A DNA stretch of 64,000 nucleotides from Micrococcus flavus (GCF_014204815.1 NZ_JACHMC010000001.1:2356001-2420000), one strand, 5' to 3'; shown: positions 54,594-63,232, counted from the first letter of the stretch. Numbers and translations: made by a program. Notes: a model not told the origin generated them from the letters alone.

Positions 54594-55382
54594 ATGAGGG
54601 CGCTGCAGGTCACCACTTCCGACGGCACCCGCCTGCATGTCCTCGACTCCGGCGGCGCCGGGCCGGCGGTCCTCCTCCTCCACGGCCTGGCCGGGTACGC
54701 GGGGGAGTGGGCGCAGGTCGCCGAGCGGCTGGCCGGGGCCTGCCGGGTCGTCGCGTTCGACCAGCGCGGTCACGGCTCCAGCACCCGGCGCCCCGCGGAC
54801 CTGAGCCGCACGGCCCACGTGGACGACGTCGTCGCCGTGGCCGATGCGCTGGGCCTGGAGCGGTTCACCTTGGTGGGTCAGTCCATGGGCGCGCACACCG
54901 CCCTGCTCGCCGCGGCCGCCCATCCGGCGCGTGTGGGGCGACTCGTGCTGATCGAGGGCGGCGTCGGCGGGGAGGGGCCCGAGGCCACCGCCGACGTCAT
55001 CGACTGGTTTCGCGCCTGGCCCATCCCCTTCGCCACCGTGGACGACGCCGTCGCCCACCTCGGCGGCGGACCTGCCGCCCGGGTGTGGACCGAGGGGCTC
55101 GAGGAGACGGACGCCGGCTGGGTGCCACGCTTCGACGTCGACGTGCTGGAGGCCGCCCTGCGGCCCGTCCACGAGCGGCCCCGGTGGGAGGAATGGGGGC
55201 AGATCACCGCGCCAACCCTGCTGATCACCGGGGAGAACGGGTACGTGCCCGCCGGAGAGCTGGACGAGATGCGGCGGCGGCGCCCGGATGTGCGGCACGT
55301 GCAGGTGCCCGGCGCGGGGCACGACGTGCACCTGGAGGCGCCGGAGCGGGTGGCTGAGCTCGTGCGGGGGTTCGTGGCCTGA
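54594..55382 (+). CDS. Alpha/beta hydrolase
   Basis: 262 residues. Oxyanion region LLLHGLAGYAGEWAQVAERL, nucleophile elbow LVGQSMGAHTALLAA with the Ser, acidic residue expected in the TLLITGENGYVPAGELDEM block, and the catalytic His in GAGHDVHLEAPERV. Substrate unknown; similar to esterases or lactonases. ATG has TAGCCT and a 6-base spacer (leaderless). Confidence 0.88.
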   Translation: MRALQVTTSDGTRLHVLDSGGAGPAVLLLHGLAGYAGEWAQVAERLAGACRVVAFDQRGHGSSTRRPADLSRTAHVDDVVAVADALGLERFTLVGQSMGAHTALLAAAAHPARVGRLVLIEGGVGGEGPEATADVIDWFRAWPIPFATVDDAVAHLGGGPAARVWTEGLEETDAGWVPRFDVDVLEAALRPVHERPRWEEWGQITAPTLLITGENGYVPAGELDEMRRRRPDVRHVQVPGAGHDVHLEAPERVAELVRGFVA

Positions 55383-55405
55383 TTGCTCTGGGGCAGGATC
55401 CCCCC

Positions 55406-56002
55406 ATGGACCACAAGCAGATCCTCCACGACGGGCTGCGCCGCCAGCGCGCGGCCCTCCTGCAGAAGCTCGAGGGCCTCAGCGAGCGCGACGCCCGCCT
55501 GCCGCGCACTCCCACCGGCACCACCCTGCTGGGACTGGTCAAGCACGCCGCCGTCGTCGAGCTGGAGTACTTCGGCGAGACGTTCGGCCGCCCCGCCGAG
55601 GTGCAGCTGCCCTGGGCGGCGGCGGGGCAGCCGGAGGAGGACAACGTGGACATGTTCGCCGCCGAGGGTGAGTCCCTCGAGGACGTCCTCGAGTTCGCCC
55701 GCCGCTGTTTCGCCCACGCGGACGCGACCATCACGGCCCTCGGCGCCGACGCCCCCGGGCGGGTGGCGTGGTGGCCCGACGACAAGGCGGAGGTCACGCT
55801 CGCGCAGATCATCGCGCACGTCGCCCTGGACGAGGCCCGGCACGCCGGCCACGCGGACATCCTGCGAGAGCAGATCGACGGGCAGGCCGGCCTGCGCGCC
55901 CCGGGGAACAACCTGCCCCCGTGGGACGCCGACCGCTGGGCCGCCCACGTGGACCGGCTGACCGCCATCGCGGAGGGGAGCGGCGGGCCGGGCCGGAACT
56001 GA
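55406..56002 (+). CDS. DinB/DUF664 family protein
   Basis: 198 residues, four-helix-bundle type. LLGLVKHAAVVELEYFGETF contributes one metal-binding His, and IIAHVALDEARHAGHADILREQIDGQ contributes the two others (H-x3-D-x2-R-H). DinB-like proteins include mycothiol-, bacillithiol-dependent transferases. ATG has CAGGAT plus a 6-base spacer (leaderless). It starts 24 bp after the hydrolase stop. Confidence 0.85.
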   Translation: MDHKQILHDGLRRQRAALLQKLEGLSERDARLPRTPTGTTLLGLVKHAAVVELEYFGETFGRPAEVQLPWAAAGQPEEDNVDMFAAEGESLEDVLEFARRCFAHADATITALGADAPGRVAWWPDDKAEVTLAQIIAHVALDEARHAGHADILREQIDGQAGLRAPGNNLPPWDADRWAAHVDRLTAIAEGSGGPGRN

Positions 56003-56008
56003 AGGCAC

Positions 56009-56761
56009 ATGCCTCCCGTGCCCGACCTGCCCGCCTGCCTTGAGTGCAAGCCGCTGACCCGCGCCGTCGTCACCGGCTACGCCGCGAAGGTGACCGCCGA
56101 GGACCGTGCCGCGCAGTGGGACGCCTTCATCGCCGCGATGGTGTGGGGACACGGACGGGTCGGCTACGGCCCCTCCCGAGTGGAGCGCATCATGGCGCAG
56201 CCCGGGTTCGAGGAGCAGCTCGCCGACGTCACCCGCATCGCCCTCGAGCAGGGCGGGCCCGCGGCCTTCGAGCACATCCGGCAGCAGCGCAAGACTGGGG
56301 CCGGCTGCCTCAAGCACCTCGGCGCGGCTTTCGGCACCACGTACCTCTCCTTCCTCACCAGGGCCCACCGGGGGTCCGACATCGCCCCCGTCCTCGACTC
56401 GGTTGTGCGCGCCTGGTTCGCCGAGCATGTGGAGGACGTGGACGTCCGGATCGGCGACGGCTGGACTTACCCCCGCAAGTACGCCACGTACGTGGAGACC
56501 ATGCAGGCGTGGGGCAACAAGCTTGACATCGCGCCCGACGACGTCGAGCGGCTCATCTTCCTGCAGCAGCAGGACGCCACTCAGGGGTCCTGGCGTGAGA
56601 GCTGGAGCTCCGCTGTCACGACCCCGGAGTCAGGCGAGCTGCTCGAGGCCCTCCGCCTCGCGCTGGACGATCTGGGCGCCGGGGACGACGCCGAACCCCA
56701 CCTGCGGGCGCTCGAGGACGTCATCGCCGAGGCGGAGGATCGGGCGCCCGACGAGGCGTGA
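56009..56761 (+). CDS. Uncharacterised protein, possibly OGG-fold DNA-glycosylase-like
   Basis: 250 residues, all-alpha in appearance. AAMVWGHGRVGYGPSRVERIM, FEHIRQQRKTGAGCLKHLGAAFGTTYLSFL and DGWTYPRKYATYVETMQAWGNKL recall proteins annotated as 8-oxoguanine DNA glycosylase OGG-fold, but the helix-hairpin-helix with catalytic Lys/Asp is not obvious. The alignment is from memory and weak. It begins 6 bp after the DinB-like gene, with GAAGG before the ATG, so the two are probably cotranscribed. Confidence 0.55.
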   Translation: MPPVPDLPACLECKPLTRAVVTGYAAKVTAEDRAAQWDAFIAAMVWGHGRVGYGPSRVERIMAQPGFEEQLADVTRIALEQGGPAAFEHIRQQRKTGAGCLKHLGAAFGTTYLSFLTRAHRGSDIAPVLDSVVRAWFAEHVEDVDVRIGDGWTYPRKYATYVETMQAWGNKLDIAPDDVERLIFLQQQDATQGSWRESWSSAVTTPESGELLEALRLALDDLGAGDDAEPHLRALEDVIAEAEDRAPDEA

Positions 56762-56804
56762 ACGGGCGGCCGACGTCGTGGGGGAGGGCCATGAACGTAT
56801 TTGC

Positions 56805-56819
56805 TATCATCAAGTGATA
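56805..56819. promoter_or_regulatory. FitAB/VapBC-type operator candidate
   Basis: TATCA-TCAAG-TGATA is a perfect 5-bp inverted repeat with a 5-base spacer, in a short AT-rich patch 36 bp before the antitoxin start. Autorepression by the FitAB complex at TATCA-containing dyads is known for the gonococcal FitAB system. Confidence 0.6.
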
Positions 56820-56854
56820 TCAGGCCGCCCGTCGCTCAGAAGGAGGAGCTCGTC

Positions 56855-57088
56855 ATGGCATCGATCATCGTGCGCGGACTCGATGAGGACGTGAAGCGCC
56901 GACTCGCCGCCCAGGCCCGGTCTCACGACCGCTCCATGGAGGCGGAGGTACGCGCCATCCTCACCCGGGAGGTCGGCCGTCCCACGCTCGCCCTTGCACT
57001 CATGGCCGCCGGGGACCGGGTTGGCGGCCTCGACGATGTGGAGATCCCGCCCCGGGGCGACGACGCTCGGGCGGTCGACTTCGGATGA
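56855..57088 (+). CDS. fitA: FitA-like ribbon-helix-helix antitoxin
   Basis: 77 residues. MASIIVRGLDEDVKRRLAAQA is a ribbon-helix-helix start of the FitA/VapB class, and EAEVRAILTREV continues the second helix. It binds the operator upstream and neutralises the PIN toxin. The ATG 56855 has AGGAGG; a longer frame exists upstream over the operator. Last bases overlap the toxin start (ATGA). Confidence 0.88.
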   Translation: MASIIVRGLDEDVKRRLAAQARSHDRSMEAEVRAILTREVGRPTLALALMAAGDRVGGLDDVEIPPRGDDARAVDFG

Positions 57089-57501
57089 TCGTCCTGGACA
57101 CCAATGTGGTCTCCGAGCTGATGCGCTCCGACCGTGACCGGCGCGTCGAGGCATGGGCCCGAGGCCTGACCGTGGAGACCGCCGTCACGGCCATCACCCT
57201 GGGGGAACTCCTCGCCGGGGTGCGACGCCTGCCCGAGGGGGCGAGGAAGGACCGCCTGCATTCGCTCGTCCGGGACGTCACCGCCCCCTATGAGGCCCAG
57301 GGGCTCGTCCTTCCCTTCGACGCCGCCTCGGCCGATCAGTACGCCGAGGTCCTGCAGGGGCGGCGCGAGCGCGGACTTCCGATCGCCACGGCGGACGCCC
57401 AGATCGCCGCGATCTGCCGCGCCCACGGGGCGGTCTGCTCCACCCGGAACGTGAAGGACTTCGTACACACCGGCGTCGAGCTGCTCAACCCCTTCGAGTG
57501 A
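57085..57501 (+). CDS. fitB: FitB/VapC-like PIN-domain toxin
   Basis: 138 residues. MIVLDTNVVSELMRSD holds the first Asp, ITLGELLAGVRRLP the Glu, IATADAQIAAICRAHG the third acidic residue, and TRNVKDFVHTGVELLNPF the fourth and the family C-terminus. PIN ribonuclease of the toxin-antitoxin pair, encoded downstream of its antitoxin with a four-base overlap. All four acidic residues are present, so it should be active. Confidence 0.92.
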   Translation: MIVLDTNVVSELMRSDRDRRVEAWARGLTVETAVTAITLGELLAGVRRLPEGARKDRLHSLVRDVTAPYEAQGLVLPFDAASADQYAEVLQGRRERGLPIATADAQIAAICRAHGAVCSTRNVKDFVHTGVELLNPFE

Positions 57502-57512
57502 TCGGCGTCCCC

Positions 57513-57875
57513 ATGACGCGCCTGCTCCCCGGGGACTCCCTCACGCTCGACCTCGCACCCGAGGATCCTGCCGACCTCCTCGCCCGCCTGCGCGCGGCAG
57601 GGGTCGCGATGAACGAGTCCGCTGAGCGCTTGATCACCGACGCGCGGGTGTGCGCCGCAGTCCCCGAGCGGGTGACCGTCGTCGAGCGCACGCTCGCCGA
57701 TCTCGGCCTGCCCGACGGCTCCGCGCATGTGCTCAGTCCGGCCCTCAGCGACGAGCCCGGCGTGCACCGCGGCCTGTACCTGCGCGTCGTGGACCACGTC
57801 CCGTGGCTGCGCGGCTTCGCGTGCGACGACCTCCATGTCTTCGGCCCCGAGGACCGCTGGATCCTGGCGCGGTGA
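57513..57875 (+). CDS. Hypothetical protein downstream of the toxin
   Basis: 120 residues from ATG 57513. A GTG 57498 that overlaps the toxin stop would give 125. DPADLLARLRAAGVAMNESAERLI and VERTLADLGLPDGSAHVLSPALSDEPGVHRGLYLRVVDHVPWLRGF are its clearest stretches; I do not recognise a family. It could be a small accessory protein cotranscribed with the toxin pair. Confidence 0.5.
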   Translation: MTRLLPGDSLTLDLAPEDPADLLARLRAAGVAMNESAERLITDARVCAAVPERVTVVERTLADLGLPDGSAHVLSPALSDEPGVHRGLYLRVVDHVPWLRGFACDDLHVFGPEDRWILAR

Positions 57876-57950
57876 GGGGCGCGGCGATCTGCCCAGACCG
57901 TTCCATCGGCCTGGCAGCGACACGGAGTTCTCAAGTGCTACAGTGAACTC

Positions 57951-58000
57951 ACTACATCCCCCACGCCTCTCCACGATGCGCACTTGGGGGATTTTTCTTT
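57951..58000 (+). ncRNA. Putative short terminated RNA upstream of the Abi_2 gene
   Basis: A -10-like TACAGT (57939-57944) is followed about 12 bases later by ATCCCCCA (57956-57963), which pairs with TGGGGGAT (57985-57992) before a TTTTCTTT run (57993-58000). A U-tract terminator is rare in this genome and lies directly in front of the Abi_2 gene. A conserved short RNA associated with abiF genes has been described by comparative genomics; whether this is that motif is inference. Confidence 0.5.
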
Positions 58001-58036
58001 GCCTGGCGCCGCTTTGTGCCGGAACGGGAGGGTGAA

Positions 58037-59023
58037 GTGGGACGGACCATGCGGGCACGGGGGTCGGAGACCTTCGCAAAGCCTCCGCTCTCCCACGAGC
58101 GGATGCTCGAGCAGCTTGAGAGCCGGAGGCTCGTGGTTCCGGACCGGGACCGCGCTCTCCGATACCTGCGGCACCTCGGGTATTACCGGCTCTCCCCCTA
58201 CACGATCCCCTTCCAGGCGGAGCGATCCACTCACACCTTCGCCCCCGGTGCCGAGTTCGACGACGTCCTGGACCTGTACGTCTTCGATCGCAAGCTGCGG
58301 CTTCATTGCCTCGACGCCCTCGAGCGTGTGGAAGTCGCGGTCCGCGCAGCCCTGACCGACCACATGTCCACGACCTATGACGATGCCCACTGGTACATCG
58401 ACGCCGCGCACTTCCGCGACCGACAGCGGCACGCTGACCTTCTCGACATCGTCCGCCGTCTGGTACGGAGCCGGCTGCTGGGGTTGGCCGAGTCCGGTCA
58501 TGACCGGATCCACCACCCCTCGGCGCTGGAGCACTACCTGATGACCTATCGGAAGCCGGAGCTGCCCCCGTCCTGGCTCATGGTGGAGTCCCTGACCATC
58601 GGGCAGCTGGCGGGCCTGTACCGCAACCTCGCGCGTCGCTCAGATCGTGTGGCGGTGGCGGCCAGCGTGGGGTCGACCGACACGGTGCTCACCTCGTGGC
58701 TGCAGGTCTACGTGCGCGTGCGGAACATCTGCGCCCACCACGGCCGCCTCTGGAATGTGGGCCTCGGCGTGACCCCCATGATCCCCAAGTCACCCGCCAT
58801 CTCGTGGCTCTCCGGTGCCGAGGCCGTTCCCGAGGCGTCCCGCCAGCGTCTGTACCCAGTGCTCGCCTCGCTCCAGTCCCTTCTGGACACGGTCTCGCCG
58901 CGCAGCCGCTGGGCCGACCGCCTGTACCAGCTCCTGCATGACCGGCCCGAGATGAACCTCCACGGGATGGGCGTTCCGGTGGGCTGGTCCTCGGATCCGT
59001 TCTGGTCTCGTCACCTTCGATGA
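58037..59023 (+). CDS. Abi_2 (AbiD/AbiF) family abortive-infection protein
   Basis: 328 residues from GTG 58037, with GGGAGG 5-6 bases upstream; ATG 58049 and GTG 58016 are alternatives. ALRYLRHLGYYRLSPYTIPFQ, DLYVFDRKLRLHCLDALERVEVAVRAALTDHM and WLQVYVRVRNICAHHGRLWN are the family blocks. RNICAH fits the HEPN RNase RxxxxH motif. These proteins kill or arrest infected cells and resemble RNases. A probable terminated RNA lies immediately upstream, which may act as an antitoxin or regulator. Confidence 0.88.
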   Translation: MGRTMRARGSETFAKPPLSHERMLEQLESRRLVVPDRDRALRYLRHLGYYRLSPYTIPFQAERSTHTFAPGAEFDDVLDLYVFDRKLRLHCLDALERVEVAVRAALTDHMSTTYDDAHWYIDAAHFRDRQRHADLLDIVRRLVRSRLLGLAESGHDRIHHPSALEHYLMTYRKPELPPSWLMVESLTIGQLAGLYRNLARRSDRVAVAASVGSTDTVLTSWLQVYVRVRNICAHHGRLWNVGLGVTPMIPKSPAISWLSGAEAVPEASRQRLYPVLASLQSLLDTVSPRSRWADRLYQLLHDRPEMNLHGMGVPVGWSSDPFWSRHLR

Positions 59024-59107
59024 GCGCGGTCTGCGCAGGAGCCCTTCATCCCGGGGAGAGGGACGCGGCGCGCCGCCGTCGTCGGGAGGCTCCATAGGCT
59101 GGCGGCC

Positions 59108-59464
59108 ATGAGGATCGAGATGGAGAGGTTCCGCGTCCGCGCCGGCAAGGAGGCGCGTGCCCGCGAGTGGATCGCGTTCCTGCGGGAGAACCCCGAGACG
59201 TTCCGCGAGACCCTGGAGCCCGAGCGGATGTACGTGGAGACGATCTTCTCCGAGACCGTCGGGGACGCCCTGTACCTGTGGTGGTACACCCTCCAGGGCG
59301 AGGACGGCGCCGAGCTCAGCGACTCCACCCACTGGCTCGACGAGCGCCACGCCGCCTACTGGCGCGAGTGCATCGACCCCGACGAGCCCAGCCTGCTGCT
59401 CACCCCCGAGGTGCACATGAGCCCCGAGCGCGTCGAGGATGCCATGCGGCCGCTGGGGGAGTGA
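59108..59464 (+). CDS. DUF6176 family protein
   Basis: 118 residues. RIEMERFRVRAGKEARAREWIAFLRENPE, ERMYVETIFSETVGDALYLWWYTLQGE and YWRECIDPDEPSLLLTPEVHMSP match the small DUF6176 family (function unknown), a ferredoxin-like stress-dimeric-barrel type fold by appearance. TAGGCT lies 7 bases before the ATG (leaderless). Confidence 0.75.
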   Translation: MRIEMERFRVRAGKEARAREWIAFLRENPETFRETLEPERMYVETIFSETVGDALYLWWYTLQGEDGAELSDSTHWLDERHAAYWRECIDPDEPSLLLTPEVHMSPERVEDAMRPLGE

Positions 59465-59626
59465 GGCGGGCGCACAGAACCCGGCTTGCGGCCGGTCCGC
59501 CGCCGCCTGGAGGAGGCCGGTGCGCACGGGCTGATCGACCCGTCCCGCACGGCCCCCGGGCTGTGGCACCTGACCCTGTTCCGGTGGAACGAGGACGGCA
59601 CACCCCGGGTGACGCGCACGTTGTGA
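59465..59626 (+). pseudogene. C-terminal remnant of an unidentified gene
   Basis: One frame reads TEPGLRPVRRRLEEAGA, then HGLIDPSRTAPGLWHLTLFRWNEDG and ends TRTL with stop. It has protein-like composition but no start codon. A further deleted copy of the first residues is at 40491. The product is not identifiable. Confidence 0.45.
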
Positions 59627-59674
59627 CGCGAAAGGCTCCCCTCGGACGTTCAATCCCCGGGCTATTCTGGCCCC

Positions 59675-60040
59675 ATGTCCGCCATCTTCGACCACCTGCG
59701 CTCCGACGACGGCGAGCACGTCGGCTACATCGCGATGGTCGGTGACCTCTTCGTGCCGCACGACCTCCTCCACCGACGCCGGGGCGAGCCCATGGAACTG
59801 CACGAGGCTGAGGCTGTCCTCGACACGATCGGCTTGCGTGCGCTCGCCGAGGACTGGCTGCTCGACCCAGCCGACGGCATCGGCGACCCCGTGCGGGTGC
59901 GCATCCAGGAGGTCACGCGCACGCAGGTGACCATCGCGCCCACGGTGGACGGCGCCGTCGGGGAGGTCGCCAAGAGCATCGACCCCGCCGCGAGCATCAC
60001 CCTGACCCTGCCCGCGGAGCGGCTGCGCCCGGCGGGGTGA
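59675..60040 (+). CDS. Hypothetical protein
   Basis: 121 residues. MSAIFDHLRSDDGEHVGYIAMVGDLFVPHDLLHRRRGEPMELHEAEAVLD (part: GYIAMVGDLFVPHDLL) suggests a conserved Micrococcales family, and a degenerate copy of its last 14 residues lies at 40546-40590. TATTCT is 6 bases before the ATG (leaderless). No domain recognised. Confidence 0.65.
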   Translation: MSAIFDHLRSDDGEHVGYIAMVGDLFVPHDLLHRRRGEPMELHEAEAVLDTIGLRALAEDWLLDPADGIGDPVRVRIQEVTRTQVTIAPTVDGAVGEVAKSIDPAASITLTLPAERLRPAG

Positions 60041-60152
60041 AAGGGGGCGCGAGAGGAACTACGGGGGCGTTCCGCGCACCAAAGATGCTCAAAGTTATGG
60101 CAAGCATGCGCGAACGATGGTTCATCGCTCCATAACTATGGATACTTATGAG

Positions 60153-61650
60153 ATGGACCTTGGACCCCTCCTCGCTGCGGGCGAGACCTTGGACGTCGAG
60201 TTCAAACGTCGGCTGGGGAAGGACGACCTCTACCAGGCCGTCGTCTGCATGGCCAACGGCAGTGGAGGCCGGATCCTCGTCGGAGTCGACGACGACGGTA
60301 CCGTCGTCGTTCGTCGGCACGCGCAAGGGGTTGTTCGTCAAGCACGTCATGGGGCCGGACGGTCGCCCCGCGTGCATGCCTATGACACCCATGGACGTCC
60401 TGCGGGCTGGGTTCGACGGCGTCGGCCTGGACTACGCCCGGGCGGAGGCGCGCGGGGCCGAGTGGGGGCACCTCGATCCAACCGAGTTCGACCGGTTCCG
60501 CCGACTGGCCAGCCAGTCGGCCGGTGACAGCTGTCTTGCGGAGCTCACCGATGCGGAACTGCTGCGGACGCTGGACCTCCTCACTCCGGACGGCGGCATC
60601 AGTCTCGGCGCGGTTCTGGTCTTCGGCACGTCGGATGCGATGCGCAGGTGGGCCCCGACTGCGGAAGTCCTCTTCCAGGACTCCCGACCCCACGGTGTGG
60701 AAGCGAATGAGGACCTGCTGCTTCCCCTGTTGAACGCGTTCGAGGAGATCGAGGCCCGCTTGGCTCTGCGGAACTCCGTCACACCCGTGGAGGTGGGTCT
60801 CGTCCGCGTGGATGTACCCCTGCTGTCGGAGAGTGTGCGGCGCGAGTCGATCGCCAATGCCCTTGTGCACCGTGATTACGCCGAGGTGGGGCCGATCCAG
60901 GTGACCCTCACCGGGTCCACGTTCTCCGTCGCAAGCCCTGGCGGGTTCCCCCGTGACGTTTCGCCGGCCACCATCCTGAACCGCTCGGCTCCCCGCAGCC
61001 CTGCCCTGGCGAACGTGTTCAAGCGCGCCGGTCTCGTCGAGCGCCGGGGCAAGGGGGTTCAGGACATGTTCGCCTCCCAGCTCCGAGCCGGCCGGGGTAC
61101 GCCGGACTACGGCCGCTCCACGCAGCGGTCCGTGATCGTCGACATCCCCTTGGGTGACGAGGACAGGGAGCTGTTGATCTTTCTGGCCCGCCGGCAGAAC
61201 GAGGGCCAGCGTGCACTCACCCTGACCGAGCTGCGGGTGGTCCACGAGATCAAGTACGGGGGGCCTGCGGGGGCGGTGGAGGCAGCGGAACGCCTTCGAC
61301 TGCCCGTGGCGGACGTGCGCGCAGCTGCCACCGCGCTCGTCGAGACCGGCGTCCTGGAATCGAGGGGGAACGGCCGGGCGCAGCGGTACATGCTGACCGC
61401 GCGGTTCTACGAGCTGGCCGAAGACCGAGCCGCCTACCTGCGCCTGCGTCCGGTCGACCGAATCCAACAGCGGCGGCTGATCACCGATTACATCCGCGAA
61501 TACGGATCCATCACCCGCAGCAAAGCCGCGGAACTGTGCCAGATCGCTCCCACGGCCGCGCGGGCGGTGCTCAAAGGCATGACGGAGGAGGGTCTCCTCG
61601 AACTGCGGGGGGAGCGGCGCGCAGCGCACTACGTGCTCCCGGGCTCGTAG
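60153..61650 (+). pseudogene. AlbA_2 (Schlafen) DNA-binding protein gene with internal deletion/frameshift
   Basis: From 60153 (GATACT plus 6 bases upstream) the frame gives MDLGPLLAAGETLDVEFKRRLGKDD and ANGSGGRILVGVDDDGTVV. Near 60305 it shifts to another frame reading VGTRKGLFVKHVMGPDGRPACMPM, with roughly 70 family residues missing between. The remainder is intact: SIANALVHRDYAEVGPIQVTL (GHKL-like N-box), PRSPALANVFKRAGLVERRGKG, and two winged-helix segments at the end. The breakpoint is at a perfect palindrome GACGACGGTACCGTCGTC (60291-60308). AGTTATGG (60093) and CCATAACT (60130) form an upstream dyad. Confidence 0.75.
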
Positions 61651-61654
61651 CAGT

Positions 61655-61918
61655 GTGCCCGGCCGCGCGCGCCGAGGCAATCGCGCGGCGCGTGCACGAG
61701 GGGCAGGTGGGCAAGGCCGGGAACGCGTACAACCACCACCCCGAGCGGGTGGCCGGGCACGTGGTCCGGCACGCCGCGCCGGCATGGCTGGACGATGGAC
61801 GGATGGTCACCCGGCTGGCCCTCCTGGACGCGGCCACCGAGGGCGGCTCATCGCGAAGCACGCGCACGCCCGTCAGGCGCTCGGCGTGGCGCAGGAGCGA
61901 TCACGCGCATCGGCGGTG
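61655..61918 (+). pseudogene. Remnant of an HD-domain (SpoT/MESH1-like) protein gene
   Basis: AARAEAIARRVHEGQVGKAGNAYNHHPERVAGHV is the start of a small HD-type hydrolase (part: ARRVHEGQVGKAGNAYNHHP). The central catalytic WLHDVVED region is missing and a shifted frame gives KHAHARQALGVAQE, typical of its C-terminus. So the gene has lost its middle. Confidence 0.6.
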
Positions 61919-61952
61919 CTTACGCAACGATCCAGCCGGATCGTTGCGTAAG
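61919..61952. promoter_or_regulatory. Operator-like perfect inverted repeat at the fic promoter
   Basis: CTTACGCAACGATCC (61919-61933), AGCC, then its exact complement to 61952. It overlaps the -10-like TAAGAT (61949-61954), which lies 6 bases before the fic ATG. A repressor bound here would block transcription. AT content is clearly above the surroundings. Confidence 0.75.
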
Positions 61953-61960
61953 ATGCCCCC

Positions 61961-63178
61961 ATGGGCACGGATCTGACCACCAGCACGGCCGTCGGGTGGG
62001 AGCAGCGCTCCTGGACCGCAGACCCGGACGACACCGGGCTCCGCACTCGCCGCGCTCGAGTGCGCGCGGCGGGCCCGTACCGCGCCGCGCTCCCGGCCCG
62101 CATCGCCCGACTGGACCTCGATCTGCCCTCCGATCTGGCGACCGAGGTCGAGGAGGCGACAGCCGCCGTCGTGCGCTTCGACGCCGAGATCAGACACGCC
62201 CTCCCGGGGCTCACCGGAGAGATCGCCCCGATCAACGCGGTGCTCTTGCGCACCGAGTCCGCGTCCTCGTCGCAGATCGAGCACATCACCGCGGGCGCGC
62301 GGGCCCTGGCTCTGGCGACCCTCGGTGAACGCACCCGGCCGAACGCGGCGCTCGTGGCCGCGAACGTGAGGGCCATGGGCGCCGCCACCCGACTGGCGGT
62401 CGACCTGGACGAGCCCGCCCTGCTGGCCGCCCATCGTGCCCTCATGGACGGCCAGGAGCATGCCCGCCCGGGCGCCTACCGCGACGTGCAGGGGTGGATC
62501 GGGGGAGGGGCACCCACGCCGCACACGGCGCAGTTCGTCCCGCCCCACCCGGAACGCCTGCGGGCCGGGATGGATGACCTCTTCGCCTACCTGCGGCGCA
62601 CGGACGTGCCCGCCCTCGTGCAGGCGGCCATCGCCCACGCCCAGTTCGAGACCATCCATCCGTTCGCCGACGGCAACGGCCGCACCGGCCGGATCCTCGT
62701 CCACGCTGTCCTGCACCGGGCCGGCACCATCACCCGCATGGGAGTGCCCCTCTCCGCCGGGCTCCTCACGGACACCACCGCGTACTTCGACGCCCTCACC
62801 GCCTACCGCGACGGCGACCCCGCGCCCATCGTGCGGCGTTTCGCCCAGGCCGCGCTGGCCGCCGTCGGCAACGGTCGCGAGCTCGTCGCGGACCTGGACG
62901 AGGCCCTCACCGGCTGGCGCGAGCGGCTCACCGCCCGGCGGGACGCGGCGGTCTGGCGGGCCCTGGCGGTGATCATTGCGCAGCCCGCCGTGACCGTGGA
63001 TCACCTGGCCCAGGCGCTGGGGGTCTCGCGCCCGGCGTCCCAGCGGGCCGTGGACCAGCTCGTCGAGGCCGGTGCGCTGCAGCCCGTCTCCGGTCAGCGG
63101 CGGAACCGGGTGTGGCTGGCCACCGAGGTGCTCGCCTGCCTGGACGAGTTCGCCGCGCGTGCGGGCCGGCGCGGGTGA
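61961..63178 (+). CDS. Fic family protein (class II, N-terminal inhibitory helix) with winged helix
   Basis: 405 residues. N-terminal inhibitory motif LRTESASSSQIEHITAG (S/TxxxE type, near residue 95), then the Fic core with TIHPFADGNGRTGRILVHAVL, i.e. HPFxDGNGR (AMPylase type), and a C-terminal winged helix (VTVDHLAQALGVSRPASQRAVDQLV, ending before residue 400). It transfers AMP from ATP to a target Ser/Thr/Tyr, or acts as a regulator of its own promoter through the HTH. TAAGAT sits 6 bases before the ATG, within a strong inverted repeat. Confidence 0.92.
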   Translation: MGTDLTTSTAVGWEQRSWTADPDDTGLRTRRARVRAAGPYRAALPARIARLDLDLPSDLATEVEEATAAVVRFDAEIRHALPGLTGEIAPINAVLLRTESASSSQIEHITAGARALALATLGERTRPNAALVAANVRAMGAATRLAVDLDEPALLAAHRALMDGQEHARPGAYRDVQGWIGGGAPTPHTAQFVPPHPERLRAGMDDLFAYLRRTDVPALVQAAIAHAQFETIHPFADGNGRTGRILVHAVLHRAGTITRMGVPLSAGLLTDTTAYFDALTAYRDGDPAPIVRRFAQAALAAVGNGRELVADLDEALTGWRERLTARRDAAVWRALAVIIAQPAVTVDHLAQALGVSRPASQRAVDQLVEAGALQPVSGQRRNRVWLATEVLACLDEFAARAGRRG

Positions 63179-63232
63179 CGGGGGTCGCCCGCCTGGCTGC
63201 CCGACCCCAGTGCCGTATGTAGTGTCCTGGCT

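Noticed and set aside
54444-56428. Long minus-strand frames across 54,444-56,428
   Set aside because: Antisense to the hydrolase, DinB-like and OGG-like genes, with Arg/Gly/Pro-rich shadow composition.
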